A stretch of DNA of 8,146 nucleotides from NCBI GenBank assembly GCA_003978875.1, contig QNXQ01000058.1, positions 1 through 8,146 on the forward strand. Direction: 5' to 3'. Positions 1-5,158 of this stretch are shown in pieces (position 1 is the stretch's first letter; each line of letters opens with the position of its first letter). The position numbers and the translations under genes are program-made. The DNA is from Aquifex sp. (GTDB taxonomy: Bacteria > Aquificota > Aquificia > Aquificales > Aquificaceae). The notes under the pieces were generated by a model. That model had not been told where the DNA came from and did not search any database. It saw only the letters and a program-made list of their open reading frames with translations.

Positions 1-1
1 C

Positions 2-106
2 ATATCTCAAACTCGTGAAATGCACACTCTTTTACTCTCTAATTCCCAGACGGGAAATGGAAATACTTACCACTACGGTCAAGAGATGTTAACTATTGTC
101 AGCTAA
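2..106 (+). CDS. 3' end of an unrecognised upstream gene (partial)
   Basis: Frame 2 is open from the window edge to a TAA at 104-106 and encodes about 34 residues. The peptide is polar, rich in Ser, Thr, Asn and Gln, and contains a Gly/Asn/Tyr/His patch (TGNGNTYHYGQEM) before a short hydrophobic end. Frame 1 closes at 16-18 and frame 3 has a stop at 90-92, so frame 2 is the only long forward reading here. I do not recognise the family and too little is visible to assign a function. It may be the true C-terminus of the gene upstream of the operon, or that protein may continue into frame 3 after a shift between about 93 and 104 (see next entry). It is also possible that this stretch is not coding at all. 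Confidence 0.3.
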   Translation: MSQTREMHTLLLSNSQTGNGNTYHYGQEMLTIVS

Positions 107-197
107 TAAGGAACGGTTCAATGACTACGATTATGAAGCATTTGGAAACTACCGTTATAGATACAGGAGCGTAAAATATAGATTCAGGGGGAAATAA
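93..197 (+). other. Open Tyr/Arg-rich frame 3 stretch, possible shifted C-terminal tail
   Basis: Between the stop at 90-92 and the TAA at 195-197, frame 3 is open for 34 codons and reads as a charged, aromatic peptide ending NYRYRYRSVKYRFRGK. It has no ATG; the only candidate start is a TTG at 96-98 without a Shine-Dalgarno. The end looks like the C-terminus of the lipoprotein encoded at 1818-2324 (YDYRDRYRTIPGRYGGK), and the two share the DNA string ATAGATACAG. It could be the real tail of the upstream gene after a +1 frame change, a remnant of a decayed gene, or chance. The stretch ends 21 nt before the first operon gene, leaving little room for a promoter if it is coding. Confidence 0.25.
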
Positions 198-216
198 CTA
201 AAGAAAGGAGCGTAAA
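165..216 (+). repeat. Pair of 11-bp direct repeats (AGGAGCGTAAA)
   Basis: The string AGGAGCGTAAA occurs at 165-175 and again at 206-216, 41 bp apart start to start. The second copy contains the Shine-Dalgarno (AAAGGAG, 204-210) of the gene starting at 219. The first copy would act as a ribosome site only for something starting near 177-180, where there is no good start codon. It may be a small local duplication around the leader of the operon, or chance. Confidence 0.5.
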
Positions 217-218
217 TT

Positions 219-605
219 ATGGCTAGTTTTGAAGATGTAAAAAAGATGGTTTTAGACCTGGGACTTGAAATTAAGAAGGAAATTCCTGAAGAGGAGCTTC
301 TCATAGTGGAAGATGAAGATAGAGGAATAAAGAATATGATTATCGATTGTGAGGGAGATTTGCTTGTAATTGAACAACCAATAGGAAAAGTCTCGGAAAA
401 ATACTACAGCTGGTTTTTGGAAAGGAATAGGGAAATGCCGTTTGGAGCTTTTGCCATAGATAAAGAGGGTGGAATACTCCTCTATAGGCAAACTTTAAGA
501 CTTGATACTCTGGACTATGAAGAGTTAGAAGCCAGCATATCTTCTTTAGAAATATTCCTCGCTGAATGGGGAGATGAACTTTTGAAAATTCTGAAGGAGG
601 CTTAA
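219..605 (+). CDS. YjfI/DUF2170-like small acidic protein, probable PspA partner
   Basis: This 128-residue acidic, soluble protein has no signal peptide or membrane segment. It begins with an amphipathic helix (residues 3-20), continues with an alternating beta region (about 25-60, and 75-92 around MPFGAFAIDKEGGILLY) and ends with a long helix (about 97-126). This order, the length, and the pattern of a helix, then 'LERN-x-MP-x-G' and a final Glu-rich helix, fit the DUF2170/YjfI family, whose fold resembles YbjN and type III secretion chaperones. In E. coli yjfI lies directly before the PspA paralogue yjfJ, as here. The start is supported by AAAGGAG at 204-210, 8 nt before the ATG. The end carries the Shine-Dalgarno of the next gene (AAGGAGG, 594-600) and only 1 nt separates the two. 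I infer that it assists or regulates the PspA-like protein; no biochemical function is established. Family assignment is moderate, the gene itself near certain. Confidence 0.75.
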   Translation: MASFEDVKKMVLDLGLEIKKEIPEEELLIVEDEDRGIKNMIIDCEGDLLVIEQPIGKVSEKYYSWFLERNREMPFGAFAIDKEGGILLYRQTLRLDTLDYEELEASISSLEIFLAEWGDELLKILKEA

Positions 606-606
606 T

Positions 607-1308
607 ATGGGATTACTAAAAAGATTGCTCAGGGTAATAAAAGCGGAAGCCCATTCGGTAGTTGATAAACTCGAAGACCCCATAAAAATAACGGAAGAAG
701 GAATAAGGGAACTTAAGAAACAGTTGAAGGACGCCATGGAAGCCCTCGCCGAGGTGAAGGCAAGCCAAATAAGATTCGAAAGGGAAGCCAAGAATGAAAA
801 AGAAAGGGCTAAAGCTTTGGTAAAAAAAGCCGAAGCCCTGCTTATTCAGGCACAGGAAGGAAAGATATCTCCCGATGAGGCAGAAAAGCTTGCCACAGAA
901 CTCCTCCGAAAAGCAGAACTACATGAGCAGAATTCCAAAAGATTAGAAGAAGAAGCTAAAAAGCATAAGGATATGGCTTTAAGGCTTCAAGCTAAAATAG
1001 ATGACCTTAAAGTTCAGATTGCAAAGTATGAAGCTGAGCTTAAAACATTAAAGGCAAGAATGGCAACAGCAAAAGCGGTTAAAAAGGTTAACAAACAAAT
1101 AGCAAAAGTAGACCCATCCGATACAATAGCTATGCTTGAAAGGATGAAGGAAAAGGTAGAGGAAGAAGAAGCACTCGCGGAAGCTTACGAGGAAATGGCA
1201 AAACAGGAAACTTCCTTAGATGTAGAAACAGAAACAGAAAAAAAGTTAAGAGGACTTGAAAGTAAACAGAAACTCGAGGAACTAAAGAAAAAATTGGGAC
1301 TCAGCTGA
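607..1308 (+). CDS. PspA/IM30 family membrane-remodelling protein (YjfJ-like)
   Basis: This 233-residue protein is almost entirely helical and coiled-coil. Residues 1-16 (MGLLKRLLRVIKAEAH) form an amphipathic basic helix like PspA helix alpha-0, which inserts into acidic membranes. It is followed by the hallmark 'VVDKLEDP' segment (18-25) and long heptad-rich helices at about 28-155 and 160-232. The length matches PspA/IM30/Vipp1 proteins (about 220-260). Members of this family are bacterial relatives of ESCRT-III that assemble into rods and rings on the inner face of the cytoplasmic membrane and protect it under stress. The neighbours (a YjfI-like protein before, DUF4178, DUF350 and SpeE-like proteins after) place it with the YjfJ type rather than the PspF-controlled pspABC system; no pspB, pspC or pspF is seen. 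It is translated from a strong Shine-Dalgarno (AAGGAGG) within the preceding gene. Confidence in the family is high, in the exact role moderate. Confidence 0.92.
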   Translation: MGLLKRLLRVIKAEAHSVVDKLEDPIKITEEGIRELKKQLKDAMEALAEVKASQIRFEREAKNEKERAKALVKKAEALLIQAQEGKISPDEAEKLATELLRKAELHEQNSKRLEEEAKKHKDMALRLQAKIDDLKVQIAKYEAELKTLKARMATAKAVKKVNKQIAKVDPSDTIAMLERMKEKVEEEEALAEAYEEMAKQETSLDVETETEKKLRGLESKQKLEELKKKLGLS

Positions 1309-1309
1309 T

Positions 1310-1840
1310 ATGAACCCTTTTAGCTTCTTCAAAAAGATTTTCAAAGGTGAGGAACACAAAGAAGAAGTGGATTTGCTTCAAATACCTCTCGAAAAACTGA
1401 AAAAGGGTGACATAATTGAACTTGAAGGAGAGTCATGGGAAGTTGTAGATATAGCCCTTTATGACTATGGCGTTAGCAAGGAAAAAGAATGGGAAATACG
1501 CTCTGCGGAAAACAGAGGTTTTCTGAGCTTAGAAGAAGGTAAAATCTACTTCTTCTCAGAAATTGACCCTGAAAGTATTCAGCCCAACCCTCAAGAGCAT
1601 TACAGAAAATACAAAAATCCACCGGAGGAAATTACGGTAGGCGGTAAAAAATTTAAACTTAAGTACGCGGGAAAAGCCAAATATGTGAAAAATTTAGAGA
1701 GTTATCCCGTGATTATTTGGGAGTTTAAAAATGAGGATGGAGAAATGATAGACATAGAAATCTGGGATGAATATGAAGTAGAAGCCTTTAAAGGGAGACA
1801 GCTAAAGGAATGGGAAATTGAGAGTATACTTCCTCGTTAG
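1310..1840 (+). CDS. DUF4178-type domain protein of the PspA/DUF350 operon
   Basis: This 176-residue, mostly beta-rich soluble protein appears to contain two similar modules. The first (about residues 28-90) reads 'LKKGDIIELEGESWEV...KEWEIRSAENRGFLSLEEG', the second (about 105-176) 'ITVGGKKFKL...IIWEFKNEDGEMIDIEIWDEYEVEAFKGRQLKEWEIESILP'. The pattern of 'L-K-x-G-D', a 'W-E' strand, 'L-x-x-E-x-G' and a final 'W-x-x-x-x-x-x-A-x-x-G-x-x-L-x-x-x-x-I' is that of DUF4178, a family of unknown biochemical function. The equivalent slot in the E. coli yjf operon is yjfK (DUF2491). The N-terminus MNPFSFFKKIFKGEE is basic, amphipathic and aromatic, which could attach the protein to the membrane. It starts 1 nt after the PspA stop (TGATATG) with only a weak Shine-Dalgarno, so coupling to pspA translation is likely. 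It overlaps the next gene by 23 nt. No enzymatic motif is visible. Confidence 0.75.
   Translation: MNPFSFFKKIFKGEEHKEEVDLLQIPLEKLKKGDIIELEGESWEVVDIALYDYGVSKEKEWEIRSAENRGFLSLEEGKIYFFSEIDPESIQPNPQEHYRKYKNPPEEITVGGKKFKLKYAGKAKYVKNLESYPVIIWEFKNEDGEMIDIEIWDEYEVEAFKGRQLKEWEIESILPR
1804..1810 (+). promoter_or_regulatory. Shine-Dalgarno that fixes the TTG start of the lipoprotein gene
   Basis: AAAGGAA lies 7 nt before the TTG at 1818, inside the 3' end of the DUF4178 gene. The nearby ATG at 1810 is in another frame and closes after three codons. The TTG puts a complete signal peptide and lipobox in frame, which decides the start. Confidence 0.65.
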
Positions 1841-2324
1841 TCTTCTCCTTTTTCTACTTTCTTGCGGAGGAGTAAAGGAAGTTAAGAAGAGTGCACTAGA
1901 GTTCTTTTTAGAAAACTACGATAAAGGTGTATACAGATATGTTGTTTTGGAAACCAAACCAAAAGGTGAAAAAAGCTGTGAGGTTATCCTTAAAGACCTA
2001 ATAAAGGAACAGGAATATAGATTAACTCTTTATACACTTCACCACGTTGAAAGATTTGAGTTAACAACTAACCTCTACTGTGAACTTTTCTCAAAGGGAA
2101 GATTGGTAGAAGTTGCCGGTGAACGCTTCACTCCGCCTTCTAATTTGAGGATTGTAAAAAATGTAGAGTTAAGGGAAGGACTTTATTTATGGATTTTAGA
2201 AAAGGTTCAGAAGTCATCCGGTGGTGGAGGGGGGATTATTTTCTTCCCTTGGGGATGGGGAGGAATTGACTATGACTATCGGGATAGATACAGAACTATT
2301 CCGGGAAGATACGGGGGTAAGTAG
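1818..2324 (+). CDS. Small lipoprotein with Gly-rich, aromatic C-terminal tail
   Basis: The 168-residue product starts at a TTG and opens with a short lipoprotein signal (MRVYFLVSLLLFLLSC) with lipobox L13-L14-S15-C16, so Cys16 would be lipid-modified. Gly at the next position is not the Asp inner-membrane retention residue of the E. coli rule, so outer-membrane sorting is possible. The body (about 23-132) is mixed alpha/beta with two more cysteines (C54, C88) that might pair in the periplasm. The tail is unusual: five glycines (135-139), then FFPWGWGG, then a Tyr/Asp/Arg-rich end. I do not recognise the family. Its place between DUF4178 and DUF350 genes, its size and its Gly/Tyr tail recall the DUF4247 lipoproteins found in similar clusters, but I cannot show homology. 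The gene overlaps DUF4178 by 23 nt and ends 1 nt before the DUF350 start (TAGTATG). The function is unknown; it is presumably the outward-facing part of the system. Confidence 0.8.
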   Translation: MRVYFLVSLLLFLLSCGGVKEVKKSALEFFLENYDKGVYRYVVLETKPKGEKSCEVILKDLIKEQEYRLTLYTLHHVERFELTTNLYCELFSKGRLVEVAGERFTPPSNLRIVKNVELREGLYLWILEKVQKSSGGGGGIIFFPWGWGGIDYDYRDRYRTIPGRYGGK

Positions 2325-2325
2325 T

Positions 2326-3141
2326 ATGACTTCTTTGCTGGGAGCTATCTTAGTTATCGCTTGGGTTATACTTTCCAAATTTACCTTTGACTTTATTTTC
2401 TATAACAGAGTGAGAGTTGAACAGGAAATATTCGGCAAAAAAAACCATTCCCTTGCCTTTTCTTACGCCGGATTTCTCACAGGTCTTTCTTTTACACTGT
2501 ATATGACTTTTGTGTATGAAAGTTTCCTAAGGGAATTATTTAACCTGTTTTTCCTAACCTTTTTTATGTTCTTTGGTGTTTATGTGTTTGATTTACTGTT
2601 CTTAAGGAAGATAGACCTCAAAGAAGAAATACTTAAAAATAACCTCTCTGCGGGAATCGTTCAGGGTTTTTACTTTATAGCTATAGGCTTGATAATTTCG
2701 AGCGCTTACTGGAGAAAAGAAAGTTTAATCCTATCTGTGCTTTATTCATCAATTTATCTATTCTTAGGTATGGTTTTCCTATATATTTCTACGCTTTTAA
2801 TCTCAAAAGTTTTGTCTTTAGACTTTCAAGAAGAAGTTAAAAAGAATAATCTATCTGCATCTTTAGTTTTAGGAAGTCTTACGGTGGCAGTTTCACTGGT
2901 AATCTTCAATTCTCTATCCGGGGAATTTTTAGGAAATATATTTTTGGACATCTTCACAACACTATTTTATTTCCTCATCTCCCAGATTCTCATGGTCGTC
3001 CTCTACTTTTTATTTGAGTACGTTATATTCAGAAAGGTTCTTCTTTCAGCCCAAATCATAGAGAACAATCTCAGCGCTTCCCTCACCTTGGGAGCGGTGT
3101 TTTTAACCAGTGCTTTTATTACCATGGTTCTCATAGGATGA
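2326..3141 (+). CDS. DUF350 (YjfL-type) integral membrane protein with four repeat units
   Basis: Starting at the ATG at 2326, this gives 271 residues, nearly all hydrophobic, with about eight membrane segments (about 3-23, 43-63, 70-94, 110-126, 133-160, 177-196, 204-233, 251-270). An Asn/Ser/Ala motif recurs at the start of every second segment: KKNHSLAF (38-45), KNNLSAGI (104-111), KNNLSASL (173-180) and ENNLSASL (246-253). This is the DUF350 signature. Ordinary YjfL proteins of about 130 residues carry two such units; this one has four and so looks duplicated. The open frame reaches back to a GTG at 2221, but that would add 35 polar residues overlapping the lipoprotein gene, and the ATG follows its stop by 1 nt with GGGGG at 2313-2317 as a weak ribosome site. 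The molecular role of DUF350 is unknown; channel- or transporter-like roles have been suggested only from context. It ends with ATGA overlapping the next gene. Confidence 0.85.
   Translation: MTSLLGAILVIAWVILSKFTFDFIFYNRVRVEQEIFGKKNHSLAFSYAGFLTGLSFTLYMTFVYESFLRELFNLFFLTFFMFFGVYVFDLLFLRKIDLKEEILKNNLSAGIVQGFYFIAIGLIISSAYWRKESLILSVLYSSIYLFLGMVFLYISTLLISKVLSLDFQEEVKKNNLSASLVLGSLTVAVSLVIFNSLSGEFLGNIFLDIFTTLFYFLISQILMVVLYFLFEYVIFRKVLLSAQIIENNLSASLTLGAVFLTSAFITMVLIG
2437..3084 (+). repeat. Four-fold internal DUF350 repeat
   Basis: Four copies of a two-helix unit start with the Asn-x-Ser-Ala type motif at residues 38, 104, 173 and 246 of the membrane protein, spaced 66, 69 and 73 residues. The last three copies share NNLSA exactly (DNA near 2638, 2845 and 3064), while the first is more diverged (NHSLA). 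The codons differ between copies, so the duplication is old and kept by selection on the protein. Confidence 0.75.
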
Positions 3142-4622
3142 AACCTTCACTCATTATAAACATTTCTATATTTTTCACAGGTTTCGCAGGCATAGTAGCG
3201 GAATATTCTATATCCACAATAGCAACGTATCTTTTGGGAAATGCGGTGTTCCAGTGGAGTGTGATTATATCTCTGTTTCTTCTATTCATGGGGCTTGGTT
3301 CACATTTAAGCAGATACATTCCGGATAAATATTTAATAAACGCATTTATTTTTGCAGAACTCCTTTTATCAATTTGTGTGAGCACTTCACCTTTAATAGC
3401 TTACTCCTTTGCCTATGACTTTATGAAGCTCCAAACAGTTATATACATCCTTTCGGGTATTATCGGAACTCTGATTGGTCTGGAAATACCTATAGCGGTA
3501 AGAATTAATAATCTCTACGAAGAGTTGAAAGTAAATATATCGGCAATTCTTGAAAAGGATTATTTAGGAGCTGTTCCGGCGGGACTCTTTTACGCTTACT
3601 TTTTTCTTCCAAAGCTGGGATTAATTTACACAACACTCCTTGCTGGATTTCTAAACCTCATTACCGCAATACTCTTTGCCTTTTTTCTTTGCAGAAGTAA
3701 ACTTTTGAAAATCATCCCGCCGGTTGTAGCTATTTTTTTAATTCTTTACGGAATTTTTGCCAAAGACTTAATCCTTTATCAAGAGCAAAAACTTTACGGG
3801 GAGAAGATAATCTACCTTGAGATAACTCCTTACCAAAAAATAATCCTTACCCAGTATAGGAACAATTATTCCTTATACCTTGACGGTCATCTGCAGTTTT
3901 CAACCCTGGACGAGGTAAGATACCACGAAACGTTGGTACACATACCCGCAGGATTTTTAAAAAATTTCAAAAGGGCATTGATACTTGGCGGAGGGGACGG
4001 TCTTGCACTGAGAGAGGTAAAAAAATACCCTTTTGAGGAAATAATCCTCGTAGATTTGGATAAAAAAATGATAGAGTTTTCAACCTATCATCCCGTAATG
4101 AGAAAGCTAAATGGGGACAGCTTCAAAGACCTGAGGGTAAAAACCATCTCGGAAGACGCCTTTAACTTTGTCTTTTCCGAAACAAAAAAGTACGACTTGG
4201 TAATAATAGACCTGGTAGACCCAAGAACTCCTTCCAGTGCAAGGGTATATTCTTTGGAATTTTATAGAAAACTTAAAAGTTTACTCGCAAAAGATGGAGT
4301 GTTTATTACTCAAGCCGGAGATGTTTTTTTTAAAAGAAAAGTTTTTTGTTCTATTTTGAAAACTATCAAAAGTGCCGGCTTTAAGGTAGTACCACTTGTA
4401 GTAAACATACCAACTATGGGGGAATGGGGATTTATCATAGGAAGCGAAAGCAGGTTGGATTTTGAAAATTTGAAGCTCTTACCAAACCTGAAGTTTTTAA
4501 ATAAGGATATAGCCCTATCCGCTTATCTTCTCGGAAAGTCAGTCAAATGTAGAGACGAAGAAATAAACACTATCTTAAAGCCTGTAATTCTTCATTATTA
4601 TTATTCGTCGGCGTATTATTAA
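3138..4622 (+). CDS. Membrane-anchored spermidine synthase-like aminopropyltransferase
   Basis: This 494-residue protein has two parts. Residues 1-210 form a membrane domain of about six or seven segments with the motifs of membrane-fused SpeE proteins (GFAGIVAEYSIS, LLGNAVFQWSVIISLFLLFMGLGS, GTLIGLEIP, EKDYLGAVPAGLFYAYFFLP). Residues 220-440 are a spermidine-synthase domain: YQKI 232-235, LYLDGHLQFS with Q253, DE 258-259, YHE 262-264, the SAM-binding GGGDG 284-288, VDLD 305-308 for the ribose, EDA 339-341 for adenine, and the catalytic-loop Asp358 in IDLVDP followed by Y371. These are what the family needs to bind decarboxylated SAM and a polyamine acceptor, so an active aminopropyltransferase is likely, although no substrate can be read off. 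Residues 425-435 (MGEWGFIIGS) also fit. The C-terminus is Tyr-rich. It overlaps the DUF350 gene by ATGA, so the two are translationally coupled; the catalytic domain should lie in the cytoplasm. No SAM decarboxylase is in the window. Confidence 0.88.
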   Translation: MKPSLIINISIFFTGFAGIVAEYSISTIATYLLGNAVFQWSVIISLFLLFMGLGSHLSRYIPDKYLINAFIFAELLLSICVSTSPLIAYSFAYDFMKLQTVIYILSGIIGTLIGLEIPIAVRINNLYEELKVNISAILEKDYLGAVPAGLFYAYFFLPKLGLIYTTLLAGFLNLITAILFAFFLCRSKLLKIIPPVVAIFLILYGIFAKDLILYQEQKLYGEKIIYLEITPYQKIILTQYRNNYSLYLDGHLQFSTLDEVRYHETLVHIPAGFLKNFKRALILGGGDGLALREVKKYPFEEIILVDLDKKMIEFSTYHPVMRKLNGDSFKDLRVKTISEDAFNFVFSETKKYDLVIIDLVDPRTPSSARVYSLEFYRKLKSLLAKDGVFITQAGDVFFKRKVFCSILKTIKSAGFKVVPLVVNIPTMGEWGFIIGSESRLDFENLKLLPNLKFLNKDIALSAYLLGKSVKCRDEEINTILKPVILHYYYSSAYY

Positions 4623-4649
4623 TTTAGAATTTTTAAAAATACTTTTTAT

Positions 4650-4656
4650 AAGGAGG
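4650..4656 (+). promoter_or_regulatory. Strong Shine-Dalgarno for the TTG-started hemerythrin gene
   Basis: AAGGAGG ends 6 nt before the TTG at 4663. No ATG is near it in frame, and the TTG gives the standard bacteriohemerythrin N-terminus (x-W-x-x-x-L-x-T-G). The 40-nt gap after the previous gene is AT-rich (TTTTTATAAGG before the site) but has no hairpin, so read-through from the upstream operon cannot be excluded. Confidence 0.75.
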
Positions 4657-4662
4657 TATACC

Positions 4663-5115
4663 TTGGAGCTAAAGTGGGAGGAACGCCTGAATACGGGAGT
4701 TTTTTGCTTTGACGCGGAGCACAGGACTATTTTAAACATGCTCAACTTCCTGAGGCAACTGCTTTTGAACAAAAGACGTGAAGAAGCAGCAAACTTCATA
4801 GTAGAAATTCTCATTCCCTACCTTCAGAGTCATTTGAGACATGAAGAGGAAGTATTTGAAAAATTTGGATATCCTGAAGGGGAAACTCACACAAAATCTC
4901 ATCAATCCCTTGAGAAGCTATTTATGGGATTTATAGAACCTCTTCGTGAAGGTGAAGACAAAGCTATAAAGCATTTCCAGGCGGTTGTTATAGGCTGGCT
5001 CTACGGACATATAGAGAAGACAGACAAGCGTTACGGCGCTTACTTCCAGGAAAAGAACTTACTCGAGAAGGTAAACGAAATAGAACCTGTCAAAAGTGAG
5101 TTTACAGAAGTGTAG
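4663..5115 (+). CDS. Bacteriohemerythrin (non-heme diiron O2-binding protein)
   Basis: This 150-residue four-helix protein has the full ligand set for a diiron centre: H20 (FDAEH), H57 and E61 (HLRHE), H76 and H80 (HTKSH), and H116 and D121 (GHIEKTD). The spacing matches single-domain bacteriohemerythrins, as do the opening 'ELKWEERLNTGV' and the 'FEKFGYP' that follows the second helix. These proteins bind O2 reversibly at a mu-oxo diiron site and are thought to deliver or buffer oxygen, or to sense it. No transmembrane or signalling domain is attached, so a cytoplasmic carrier or scavenger role is likely. Residues 130-150 form a short polar extension. The gene starts at TTG with a strong Shine-Dalgarno 40 nt after the SpeE-like gene and lies 43 nt before mqnE, so it may be the first gene of an mqnE transcript or the last of the upstream operon. 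An additional His60 sits beside the iron ligands. Confidence 0.93.
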   Translation: MELKWEERLNTGVFCFDAEHRTILNMLNFLRQLLLNKRREEAANFIVEILIPYLQSHLRHEEEVFEKFGYPEGETHTKSHQSLEKLFMGFIEPLREGEDKAIKHFQAVVIGWLYGHIEKTDKRYGAYFQEKNLLEKVNEIEPVKSEFTEV

Positions 5116-5158
5116 ATAAAGTTTATTTTTTAGTTAAAGTTTTCCATCGGAGGGAAAA

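Noticed and set aside
142..181. Sigma-70-like promoter (TTGGAA with TAAAAT)
   Set aside because: The spacing between the two boxes is 24 nt, far from 17, and the stretch may be coding in frame 3. No better pair was found.
252..491. Antisense open frame opposite the YjfI-like gene
   Set aside because: It mirrors the codon pattern of the sense gene, has no Shine-Dalgarno and encodes no recognisable domain. The same applies to antisense frames at 546-791, 3131-3385, 4575-4814 and 5429-5809.
2221..2325. Upstream GTG start giving a DUF350 protein 35 residues longer
   Set aside because: The extra residues are polar, overlap the conserved-looking lipoprotein tail and have no clear ribosome site, while the ATG at 2326 follows the lipoprotein stop by 1 nt.
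4623..4662. Terminator between the SpeE-like and hemerythrin genes
   Set aside because: The gap is AT-rich with T and A runs but contains no stem with paired GC bases.
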